Below are positions 54,241 to 62,734 of a DNA stretch of 64,000 nucleotides, in pieces. The position numbers and the translations under genes were made by a program. The notes below the pieces were generated by a model that worked only from the letters and a program-made list of their open reading frames with translations, searched no databases and had not been told where the DNA came from. Origin of the DNA: Metabacillus malikii (GTDB lineage: Bacteria > Bacillota > Bacilli > Bacillales > Bacillaceae); assembly GCF_030813355.1 (NCBI RefSeq), contig NZ_JAUSUD010000005.1, forward strand, positions 62,001-126,000, in the 5' to 3' direction. Within the stretch, counting starts at the first letter, position 1; each line of letters starts with the position of its first letter.

Positions 54241-54755
54241 ACGGTTACACCTGCAATGTTTTCAAGATATGTTTTTACTTCAGTTAATGAAGTTGAATAC
54301 AACAGTTCTTCACCAAAGTTAGATAAAGTTGTACTCTCCACAATCGCAAATTTTGATGACAGCTTACAGAGGTAGTCGTTTTCTTTGTTCACATAAAATT
54401 GAATTTTAATTGTATCTAAATTAGCCTCTTCAATATGGGTAAGTAACTTACGAAAACAAGCTATGAAATGGCGTGTGCAACGGTAATTATTCTTTAAATA
54501 AACCATTTCAATCCGTACCGTTTCCGGGTCTTGAAACTGATTTTCAGGAGTCCCAAATAAATAGCCAACAAAGCCAATGAGTTCATTCTCGTTGTTAAGC
54601 ACAAGCAATGTATCACCATATAGAAGTTGTGTGCCGAGTGAGAAAAAAACAGTACGCACATCATATGCTGGGTTAATCTCCTTGCGATGTGCTAGTATGA
54701 AATCAATCATTCTTTCCTTTTCTTCGTCATGGTCACAACGTATTACTTGCATCAC
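54237..54755 (-). CDS. GNAT-like acetyltransferase, first gene of peptide operon
   Basis: A 172-residue protein of the same layout as its downstream neighbour: FILAHRKEINPAYDVRTVFFSL aligns with FFLKYRKDIYPLEDVQTIVTLM, and IEMVYLKNNYRCTRHFIACFRKLL with the helix after the acyl-CoA loop. GTG 54755 and ATG 54752 are both possible starts after GGAAGAGGGG. The promoter with the shared box lies 30-90 bp upstream. The pair is not preceded by any other modifying enzyme. An acetyltransferase-like role is inferred from fold pattern only. Confidence 0.7.
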   Translation of the reverse strand: MMQVIRCDHDEEKERMIDFILAHRKEINPAYDVRTVFFSLGTQLLYGDTLLVLNNENELIGFVGYLFGTPENQFQDPETVRIEMVYLKNNYRCTRHFIACFRKLLTHIEEANLDTIKIQFYVNKENDYLCKLSSKFAIVESTTLSNFGEELLYSTSLTEVKTYLENIAGVTV

Positions 54756-54784
54756 GATACCCCTCTTCCTGTTCTGTTACAACA

Positions 54785-54843
54785 ATCATAGCTTTTTCAA
54801 TGTCATTTATGTTAGTTACAGTTGTCATATATATTGTCATAAG
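54785..54843 (-). promoter_or_regulatory. regulated promoter of GNAT/peptide operon
   Basis: On the minus strand CTTATGACAATATAT and ATGACAACTGTAACT (54843-54814), then exactly 23 nt, then TATGAT (54790-54785). 26 of 30 positions match the element at 28925-28896. Two ATGACA repeats are 14 bp apart. No -35 consensus is present. Confidence 0.78.
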
Positions 54844-54980
54844 AATAGACTGTCCGTTAAGGAAATGTGTGATTGGATGGGGGAGTACTCGGGGCTGTGT
54901 GTGGCATGACTAGTTACGGCTGGACGAGAACTTATATATGGATTTCTTTTAAGGAATAAACTCTTGAAAAATAACAAATC

Positions 54981-55023
54981 AAAAGACGTTAACTATTTAC
55001 CTGACAAGATAAGATGTTAACGC
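54981..55023 (-). terminator. terminator after NarL-type regulator gene
   Basis: CGTTAAC (54987-54993) and GTTAACG (55016-55022) with G-C extensions form the stem; TTTT follows on the minus strand. It separates the regulator transcript from the GNAT/peptide operon. Confidence 0.6.
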
Positions 55024-55032
55024 CTCTATTCA

Positions 55033-55707
55033 CTATAAATCTATTATATTTTGTAATAGTAAAATTGCTTTGCTACGTTCATTCGTACCAAGCTTAGAAT
55101 AGATGACACTTACATAATTCCGAACTGTGCCCTCACTCATAAATAAACGAGCTGATATTTCTTTATTGGTAAATCCTCTAACCATTAATCGGGCCAAATC
55201 CAATTCACGCTCTGTTAATGGATCAGGAAAGCTGTTTTTCACTTTAGATTGGTGTTGTATAGGATAAGTAGCTACATCGGATGTTTGGTAGAGTCGTTTA
55301 GCTAAAACCTCTGCAATAGGTGCTGGTAACATGAATTGTCCTGAGGCGGCATCCCGAATACTACTAATCAATGTATCTGCATGAAGGTCCTTTAGCAAAT
55401 ATCCGCATGCACCATGTGCTAAACCTTCGATAATATATGTATCTTCTGCAAACGTTGACAAAATTAAGATTTTCAATTCGGGATATTGCTTTTTCAAGAT
55501 TTTCGTACTTTCAATACCGTTCAAAACAGGCATTTCAACATCCATTAATACAACATGTGGCTGAAGCTTATGAACGAGTTCCAGCACATCTTGCCCATTA
55601 TTGGCAACGCCTACAACTTCTAGATCATCTTCTAAACTTAATATTGTTTGTAGGCCTTCGCGAAATAATGTTTGATCGTCTGCAATGACAATTCTTAGCC
55701 TTTTCAA
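55033..55707 (-). CDS. NarL/FixJ-family response regulator, peptide cluster
   Basis: A 224-residue regulator. Receiver domain: IADDQTLFREG, phosphoacceptor in VVLMDVEMPVLNGIES, and the lysine in GYLLKDLHADTL. The LuxR-type helix-turn-helix (about 160-222) reads LTERELDLARLMVRGFTNKEISARLFMSEGTVRNYVSVIYSKLG. The frame is open from 55770, but GAGG eleven bases before TTG 55707 fixes the likely start (MKRLRIVIADDQ). It belongs with the HisKA_3 kinase at 51489, although the two genes are convergent and 1.6 kb apart instead of in one operon. I propose that it binds the ATGACARCYGTAACT boxes. Confidence 0.87.
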   Translation of the reverse strand: MKRLRIVIADDQTLFREGLQTILSLEDDLEVVGVANNGQDVLELVHKLQPHVVLMDVEMPVLNGIESTKILKKQYPELKILILSTFAEDTYIIEGLAHGACGYLLKDLHADTLISSIRDAASGQFMLPAPIAEVLAKRLYQTSDVATYPIQHQSKVKNSFPDPLTERELDLARLMVRGFTNKEISARLFMSEGTVRNYVSVIYSKLGTNERSKAILLLQNIIDL

Positions 55708-55799
55708 AATACTCACATCCTCTGCGACTATGAACATATTAATAAGCAAATTGTACCATATAGATGACATAGGTTATATGGGATTTTGACTGTTTGCCA

Positions 55800-56114
55800 T
55801 GTATTACTTAATGAATATTAGTAAATGGATGCAGGTGCAGATCCTTAATAATGAATAAAAGTAATTTAAATATAACCGGTGTATAATGGTAAAAAAACTA
55901 AAGGTGTATTAAAAGGGATGAATCAAGGAGAGATAGTCTCTAAGAAACTTGTTGTCAACATCGAAGTAGTCCTAATTAGTGAGAAGACGAAATAAGTATA
56001 TTACTTTGATGATAAAGTCTGGCAGGGTTCATCTCCACCGATGAAGGTGTGACTGCGTGATATGCTAGCTTAGATGAGTTGATAAAATAATTCTACAGAT
56101 AGGAAGGTAGATTA
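55800..56114. other. intergenic region with decayed small reading frame
   Basis: TATAAT at about 55882 could be a promoter for the next operon. From ATG 55918 one frame reads MNQGEIVSKKLVVNIEVVLI, stops at 55993 and continues in the same frame with VYYFDDKVWQGSSPPMKV to a second stop. This looks like the remains of a small gene, but I cannot name it. A GGAAGG at 56102 serves the following regulator. Confidence 0.35.
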
Positions 56115-56834
56115 GTGGAAAATATGATAAAAAAGAGGAAGATATTACTGATTGATGATGAAGAAGAAATAAGAGAATTATTGAATATCTATTTATCAAA
56201 TTACGGATATGAAACATTCGAAGCAAGGAATGGTTTAGAAGCGTTATCGATTTTGGATAGTCATGCTATTGATTTACTATTAGTAGATATTATGATGCCT
56301 AAGATGGATGGAATGGAGCTTGTTAAACAAGTAAGGAAGCAATCGGGGATCCTCATTATTTTCATGTCTGCAAAATCATCAGATATGGATAAAATATCGG
56401 GGCTGCAAATGGGAGCTGATGATTACATTGCGAAGCCGTTTAATCCTTTAGAAGTTGTAAGTCGCGTTCAAGCATTATTTCGGAGAGTGGAGAAATATTC
56501 ACATGTATTAGAAAAACACACACCACCTGAAGATATTAAGATTGGAGAGTTAACATTAAGTTCAGTTAGTTGTTCTCTATATAAATCTGGTAAACCGTTA
56601 GACTGTACATCTCTCGAATACAAAATCTTGTATATGCTAATGAGTAATCCTGGAAGGGTTTTTTCAAAGGCGCAAATATATGAAGAGGTTTGGGGTGAAG
56701 ACTATTTAGGTGATGAAAATATAATCATGGTGTATATAAGTCGAATAAGAGAAAAGATTGAAAATAATCCTAAAAAACCAATGTATTTAAAAACAATAAG
56801 AGGGCTGGGATATCGTTTTGAAAAACAGAAGTAG
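56115..56834 (+). CDS. OmpR-family response regulator
   Basis: A 239-residue regulator of the VanR/YycF kind. The receiver has LIDDEEEIRELL, phosphoacceptor in LLLVDIMMPKMDGMEL, and DDYIAKPFNPLEV. The winged helix ends VYISRIREKIENNPKKPMYLKTIRGLGYRF. GTG at 56115 follows GGAAGG by 7 nt. It overlaps the kinase gene by 17 bp. It probably controls the cell-wall-related serine hydrolase gene downstream. Confidence 0.9.
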   Translation: MENMIKKRKILLIDDEEEIRELLNIYLSNYGYETFEARNGLEALSILDSHAIDLLLVDIMMPKMDGMELVKQVRKQSGILIIFMSAKSSDMDKISGLQMGADDYIAKPFNPLEVVSRVQALFRRVEKYSHVLEKHTPPEDIKIGELTLSSVSCSLYKSGKPLDCTSLEYKILYMLMSNPGRVFSKAQIYEEVWGEDYLGDENIIMVYISRIREKIENNPKKPMYLKTIRGLGYRFEKQK

Positions 56835-58215
56835 AGTGAAAGAAAAGCGACCCCTAAATACATTTCTTTTTAAAAATTACTTAGTAATATCCGGTTTGTT
56901 AGCAGGTGTATTACTGTTAGCATTACTAATCACAGATTTTATCTTAGATGCAGTTGTGTTTAACGGATTAAAACTGGAAGAAATCAATATTGAGGATATT
57001 TATGCCTACCCAATTGAGACAATAGATACTGACGTTTTAGATACATATGGTGGATGGTTTGAAGTTCTTGATGAAAATTTACAAGTTATCTTCGTAAAAG
57101 GAGATAAACAAGATGGTATATATCAATATACAAACCAAATGCTATTTCAAAAGATGAATTTGTTAGAAAACAATGAAAATATCATTTACCATGCGTATGA
57201 AGTAAGCGGTCCGAATCAATCACATTACATATTTCTCTGGAAACAACCTCTAAATCTAACAAACTACTCAGTAAAGCTTTTAGTTACTTTCATCATTGTT
57301 TTTACGATCCTTTTATTTACTGCCTTATACTTTTATAGCTTATTTTCTGTAAGACAAATTAAGCGGCCTCTGAGCAACATTATAAGAGGTATTAAGGAAA
57401 TGGAAAAAGACAACTATAAAGTCAGGCTAAATTTCAATGCCGAAAAGGAAATAGCTGAAATTAGAGATGCATTTAATAAAATGGCGGCAAAAATTGAAGA
57501 TAGTGATACTGAGAAGCAACGAATCGAAGAGGCAAAGAAGCGAATGCTGCTCCATTTATCCCATGATTTGAAAACGCCAATAACGTCGATATATGGCTTC
57601 TCTAAGCTTTTATACGAAGAAAATATAAAGGTAGATAATCAAAGAAAATATTTAAAATATATACACGATAAATCGGTTTACCTTAATGAGTTAATTCATG
57701 ATTTATTCGAACTTGCCCATCTCGACGAAAAAGCTGTTGTTTTAAGAAAACAAGCAATAAATGTCACAGATTGGTTAAGACAAATTATGATTGAAATGTA
57801 TACAGATATTGAAGATAAAGGTATGAATCTGGAGATTAACATTCCTGAGGAAATTATAGATTTACATGTCGATGCGATGAAGATGAAAAGAGTAATGACA
57901 AACATACTAAACAATTCAATTAAGCACAATGACAGTGGGATTACGATTCGTGTTGAATGTAAAAAGGACCATGATAAGGTAATAATCAAGATAAGCGACA
58001 ATGGAGCCGGAATTGATGAAGCAATTAAGGATAATCTTTTTGATGATTTTATTATGGGGCATGAAAACACAAAGGATAGCTCTGGACTAGGTTTAGCAAT
58101 TAGCAAAAAGATTGTGAATCTTCATAACGGAAGTATCATTCTGGAAGAGGATGAAGAGAAACATACCACATTCAAAATAACATTACCACTTTATGAGGAA
58201 AACTTAAAAATGTAA
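56818..58215 (+). CDS. sensor histidine kinase, VanS-like, with HAMP domain
   Basis: A 465-residue kinase with two transmembrane helices (about 18-42 and 157-180) around an extracellular domain of about 115 residues, a HAMP linker (RQIKRPLSNIIRGIKEMEKDNY) and the core. LLHLSHDLKTPITSIYGFSKLL holds the phosphorylated His; ILNNSIKHN, DNGAGI and GLGLAISKKI are the N, G1 and G2 boxes. The start is TTG 56818 overlapping the regulator; GTG 56836 is an alternative. Same operon as the regulator. Confidence 0.9.
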   Translation: MKNRSRVKEKRPLNTFLFKNYLVISGLLAGVLLLALLITDFILDAVVFNGLKLEEINIEDIYAYPIETIDTDVLDTYGGWFEVLDENLQVIFVKGDKQDGIYQYTNQMLFQKMNLLENNENIIYHAYEVSGPNQSHYIFLWKQPLNLTNYSVKLLVTFIIVFTILLFTALYFYSLFSVRQIKRPLSNIIRGIKEMEKDNYKVRLNFNAEKEIAEIRDAFNKMAAKIEDSDTEKQRIEEAKKRMLLHLSHDLKTPITSIYGFSKLLYEENIKVDNQRKYLKYIHDKSVYLNELIHDLFELAHLDEKAVVLRKQAINVTDWLRQIMIEMYTDIEDKGMNLEINIPEEIIDLHVDAMKMKRVMTNILNNSIKHNDSGITIRVECKKDHDKVIIKISDNGAGIDEAIKDNLFDDFIMGHENTKDSSGLGLAISKKIVNLHNGSIILEEDEEKHTTFKITLPLYEENLKM

Positions 58216-58321
58216 CAATATGAAACTTCATATTTATTTAAGGTTACATTAAGGTTTCATTGAATCTCCATTAATAATGAGTTGATATGCTATTCTTACC
58301 AACTGAAAGGGAGGAACAGCA

Positions 58322-60211
58322 ATGCAACGACATTGTAAAAAACTTATATGCTTACTTTTAATCTTTACTTTCATATTACCAATTAACTTAGCATTAGCAA
58401 CAGAAATGAATGATAAGGAAAAGTTTGAACAAAAATTTGATGAATTCATGAAAGAGGCAATGGAAGAACATCATGTTCCTGGTGTAACGTTATCTGTTGT
58501 AAAAGACGGCAAGCTATTTTACAAAAAGGGCTATGGATATAGCGACCTAGAAAAAAAGACCCCAGTAGATGAAGATGATACATTGTTTAGAATCGGCTCA
58601 GTTACGAAACTGTTTACAGTTACATCCGCATTAGCATTATCTGACCAAGGAAAACTAAACCTAGAGAATGATGTAAATCAATATTTAGACAAATATAAAA
58701 TCGATTACTATCAAGATAAACCGATATTGGTTAAGCACCTTCTAACACATACAGGTGGCTTTGATGAGCGGGCAAGTAATATTTTAGGACCGGACGTAAA
58801 AACTGAACTGTTAAGTTTAGATGAATTCTTAAAAGAGGAAATGCCGGTAACCTTTAGAGAACCCGGTCAAATTATGTAGTACTCAAACCATGGAATAGCG
58901 CTCCTAGGGAATATTGTAGAAAATGTCAGTGGGAGCAGAATTGATCAAGCTATACAAACGACAATTTTTAATGAATTAAATATGGAGCATACGTATTATC
59001 GTTATACAAATGATTTAAAAGAACAAACCTCAAAAGGCTATTTGTATTCAGGAACTAAGTATGAGGAATTGAAACCAACTGAAGTATTACCGCATCCAGC
59101 TGGTTCAATCATTTCAACTGCGGATGATATGGCAAAGTTTATTATCTGGCAGCTAAATGGTGAGGGAATATTAGAAGAAAGTACACTAAGGGATATGCAG
59201 CAAACCCAATACACCCATCAAAAGGGTATGCTAGGAAATGCTTATGGTTTTTATGAAGGACTAAGGAATAATCATAAAGTGATTGAACATGGGGGTGATA
59301 CGAATGACTTTTCGAGTTTATTATCGATGCACCCTGAGGAAAAATTAGGCTTCTTTCTTTCCGCTAACTCAAATGCAGGTGGACAAATGCTTCGAGAAGA
59401 ATTTGCAAATGAATTTTATCAGTACTTTTTAGGAGAAGGGCCTCAAAGAGTAATTGATAGTACGGAACTAAATCAAGTTGAAGCGATGAACTCTCGTCAG
59501 TTTGAAGGACACTATCGATACGGAAGAGTACCTCAAAGTACACCATTAAAATTTTTGAATCCGTTTATGGGTAAAATCAGTGTTCATCAAATTGATAACA
59601 ACAATATTAGAGTTAAGGACGATATAGAAGAAACGATTTATCACAAAATAGCAAATAACCTGTACCAAAATAAAGCGGACAATAGTTTGTTAGTATTCGA
59701 GAAGGACGCAGAGGGTAGAGTATATATGGTGAAGGAACGCTACCCGATGATTGGCTTAGTAACTGGCATGCACGGAACATATGAAAAAATGACAGAAAGC
59801 TCGGTCGTAATTGAAAACAGTATCATAATACCTTCAATTATTGCGCTTATTTACTTAGTTGTGATGCTAATTTCTCAATTTAGAAAAACAAAACAAAAAT
59901 ACAAAGGTCACGAATTAGCTGCAAAGCTACTACTGATTGGAACTAGTACGATGATCCTTATTGAAACAGGACTATTTGCTTTGATGATAATGAAGGTAAT
60001 GAATAACGAATTTAACTTTAACGGAATTATGACAACGATTCATATCACTAGCTGGTTATTTTTATGCTTAACATTGATTACAACAATCTATACAGGGATA
60101 GCATGGAAGAATAACTATTGGAAGTTAAAGGGTAGAATCTTCCACAGCATTGCAAATATAGCTGCCATTCTGATGGTCATCTGTATCGTTTATTTCAATG
60201 GTCTATTCTAA
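58322..60211 (+). pseudogene. beta-lactamase-family serine hydrolase (S12) with membrane tail, premature TAG
   Basis: One frame of 630 codons broken by a single TAG at 58877-58879. Signal peptide (1-28), then a class C beta-lactamase/PBP-like domain: SVTK in RIGSVTKLFT gives the nucleophile Ser and base Lys; directly after the stop comes YSNHGIALLGNIVE, holding the Tyr-x-Asn catalytic motif; EHGGDTNDFSS is the third box. The C-terminal 120 residues contain four transmembrane helices. The stop therefore cuts the enzyme between its catalytic motifs, and the product of the first part would be inactive. No frameshift is present. The gene follows a VanRS-like pair by about 100 bp, with GGGAGG before the ATG. 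It may be a recent mutation, a sequence error or a readthrough site. Confidence 0.8.
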
Positions 60212-60290
60212 CCCAAATGGGAAGGTTACTTTGTTGAACAAATATGAGTGTATGTCCTTCGTCAAACGGATGAAGGACTTTTTGCGTGAA

Positions 60291-60394
60291 AGACTTTAGT
60301 GAAGTAGAGTTGTTCTTCATAAAGGTAGTGAAGATGTTCTTAGGGCAAAAAAATATAGAAACGTGTTTTGTTTTAGGAAAGGCAATGTAGATTA
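60291..60394. other. degenerate copies bordering the second tandem array
   Basis: Pieces such as GTAGAGTTGTTCTTCATAAAGG and AGTGAAGATGTTCTTAGGG resemble the array unit but are out of its 52-bp phase. No gene is seen here. Confidence 0.4.
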
Positions 60395-60958
60395 ATAACA
60401 ATTATGTCCGAATGGAAAGGTGTCATTTATCAGGCATGTGAAAATTGCTGAAAGAAGAAATGTTCTTCATCGGGAGTATGAAGACCAAAAAAATAAAAGC
60501 AGAGCGGAGAAATGTTCTTCATCAGGCATATGAAGACCAAAATAATAAATGCAGAAAGGAAAAATGTTCTTCATCAGGCATATGAAGACCAAAATAAAAA
60601 AAGCAGAGCGGAGAAATGTTCTTCATCGAGTGTATGAAGACCAAAATAAAAAAAGCAGAGCGGAGAAATGTTCTTCATCAGGCATATGAAGACCAAAATA
60701 AAAAAAGCAGAGCGGAGAAATGTTCTTCATCAGGCATATGAAGACCAAAATAAAAAATGCAGAGAGGAGAAATGTTCTTCATCGGGCATATGAAGACTAA
60801 AATAATAAAAGCAGAGAGGAGAAATGTTCTTCATCGAGTGTATGAAGACCAAAATAATAAATGCAGAAAGGAAAAATGTTCTTCATCAAAGCATAAGAAG
60901 ACCAAATTAATTAGTGTAGAAAAGGTAAATTTCATTCATCAAGCATGCGAAGACCTTT
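60395..60958. repeat. second tandem array, ten 52-bp units plus one degenerate unit
   Basis: Units start with GCAGAGCGGAGAAATGTTCT at 60447, 60499, 60551, 60603, 60655, 60707, 60759, 60811, 60863 and 60915, each exactly 52 bp apart; a diverged unit precedes at 60395. Each holds CTTCAT, 6-9 nt (CAGGCAT or CGGGCAT or CGAGTGT), ATGAAG, an inverted pair, and then an A-rich linker. A 67-codon frame across part of it is an accident, as 52 is not divisible by three. The sequence is unrelated to the array at 45.1 kb, but the period is the same. Confidence 0.9.
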
Positions 60959-61381
60959 AAGAGAATCCTCTTAGAGACCACAACTTCATTTGTTTGCTAA
61001 ATCAAGAAGCCACTAGCTATAAGTCATACATTTGCTCCACTGATTCATATCCAACAGGGTTCCTGCATATCAACTACCCGATAACAGCATATAATAAAGG
61101 ACTCATACAAACAGTGACGAATAAATTCACATATTACTTTAATAGAAAAGGGTAACACCAACACAAATCAGAATGTCCAAATGATTGAGCAACGAAATAT
61201 ATGTCATTTAAATTATTGGAATATTATGAAACATCAAAATAATATTGTAATATATCATAAAAGTGCTTATAATGGTATTCATTAGATAGACAATTGTCTT
61301 TATGGAGTGGAAAGATACGAGAACTCAGAAATTAATTAAGTTAATAAATTGTATATTTATAAAATTATTTGGGGGATTTTT
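60959..61381. other. intergenic region before sstT
   Basis: No ORF is supported. Remnant-like low-complexity sequence follows the array; an AT-rich stretch with TTGTAATATATCATAAAAGTGCTTATAATGG (TATAAT at about 61268) probably contains the sstT promoter. Confidence 0.35.
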
Positions 61382-62623
61382 ATGAAAAGTATACTGAAGA
61401 AGTGGAATCAGGTCAGTATTGTTAAACAAATTATTATAGGTCTTATTATCGGGATTATTTTAGCTTTAACTGTTCCAAAAGGAGCGGGCTTTATCACGAT
61501 TTTTGGAACGTTATTTGTCGGTGCATTAAAAGCGGTTGCTCCAATACTCGTATTCTTTCTCGTTATTGCAGCTATTGCGCAGCATCGTAGTGGTCACCAA
61601 ACAAATATGAAAACAATTATCCTCCTTTATCTGTCAGGGACGTTTTTAGCTAGTTTAGTAGCAGTTGGAGCTAGTTTTCTCTTCCCTGTTACATTAACTC
61701 TAGTAGAAGGTCCAGAAGGCTTTACAGCTCCTGGTGGTGTAATCGAAGTATTAAAGACACTTTTGTTAAATGTCGTTGATAATCCTGTAAATGCCTTGAT
61801 GAATGGGAATTATATTGGCATATTGGCTTGGGCGCTTCTATTAGGGTTTGCATTAAGAAGTGCATCGGAAACGACAAAAACATTGATTACGAATCTTTCG
61901 GAGGCAGTCTCTAAGGTTGTTACATGGGTCATTAAATTAGCGCCACTAGGGATTATGGGACTAGTTTTTGAATCTATTTCGACCAATGGCTTAGGTTCTT
62001 TAAAGAGCTATCTTGATTTGTTAATTGTCTTACTTGGTTGTATGCTTTTCGTAGCGTTAGTGGTGAATCCGCTAATTGTCTATTTTTTAATAAAGCAAAA
62101 TCCTTATCCACTTGTATTGAAGTGCTTGAAGGATAGTGGTTTAACGGCGTTCTTTACGCGAAGTTCAGCAGCAAATATTCCTGTTAATATGCGTTTGTGC
62201 AATGAGCTCGGATTGAATAAAGACAATTATTCAGTATCCATTCCATTAGGTGCTACAATCAATATGGCTGGTGCAGCGGTAACGATCTCTGTATTAACAC
62301 TAGCTGCTGTCCATACCTTAGATATCCAAGTTGACTTTGCGACAGCCTTAATTTTAAGTATTGTAGCAGCAGTTAGTGCTTGTGGTGCTTCAGGGGTTGC
62401 AGGTGGTTCATTATTGCTAATACCGTTAGCAAGTAGTTTATTTGGCATTAATGCTGACATTGCCATGCAAATAGTCGGCGTTGGTTTTGTCATTGGTGTG
62501 TTACAAGATTCATGTGAAACAGCACTTAACTCATCAACAGATGTCCTCTTTACAGCTACAGCTGAATATAAAGAATGGCGTAAAGAAGGGAAAGACATAT
62601 CAATAGATAAGGCTATACAATAA
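61382..62623 (+). CDS. sstT: serine/threonine:sodium symporter SstT
   Basis: A 413-residue member of the dicarboxylate/amino acid:cation symporter family. Eight helices and two re-entrant loops are expected; [22 protein letters not shown] is the SstT version of the first serine-rich loop, and [20 protein letters not shown] and [17 protein letters not shown] are the remaining substrate-site motifs. The frame is open from 61349, but TTGGGGGA sits just before ATG 61382. It imports L-serine and L-threonine with Na+. It is followed by a terminator. Confidence 0.92.
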   Translation: MKSILKKWNQVSIVKQIIIGLIIGIILALTVPKGAGFITIFGTLFVGALKAVAPILVFFLVIAAIAQHRSGHQTNMKTIILLYLSGTFLASLVAVGASFLFPVTLTLVEGPEGFTAPGGVIEVLKTLLLNVVDNPVNALMNGNYIGILAWALLLGFALRSASETTKTLITNLSEAVSKVVTWVIKLAPLGIMGLVFESISTNGLGSLKSYLDLLIVLLGCMLFVALVVNPLIVYFLIKQNPYPLVLKCLKDSGLTAFFTRSSAANIPVNMRLCNELGLNKDNYSVSIPLGATINMAGAAVTISVLTLAAVHTLDIQVDFATALILSIVAAVSACGASGVAGGSLLLIPLASSLFGINADIAMQIVGVGFVIGVLQDSCETALNSSTDVLFTATAEYKEWRKEGKDISIDKAIQ

Positions 62624-62634
62624 ATAATACTCGT

Positions 62635-62677
62635 AAACTGCACCATTTGTTAGGTAGATCTAACAGGTGCAGTTTTT
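62635..62677 (+). terminator. terminator after sstT
   Basis: AAACTGCACC and GGTGCAGTTT pair perfectly over 10 bp, with an inner TGTTAG/CTAACA stem, followed by TTTATT. Confidence 0.9.
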
Positions 62678-62734
62678 ATTTGCGCTAAAATAAATTAGAA
62701 TAAAAGAAAGGTGAAAATAAGGGGTTAAAAAAAG

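Noticed and set aside
54577-54909. plus-strand 110-codon reading frame
   Set aside because: Antisense to the GNAT-like gene and its promoter; low-complexity serine-rich translation and no ribosome site.
60757-60960. 67-codon open reading frame as a gene
   Set aside because: It lies entirely within the 52-bp tandem array, has no ribosome binding site, and the period is not a multiple of three.
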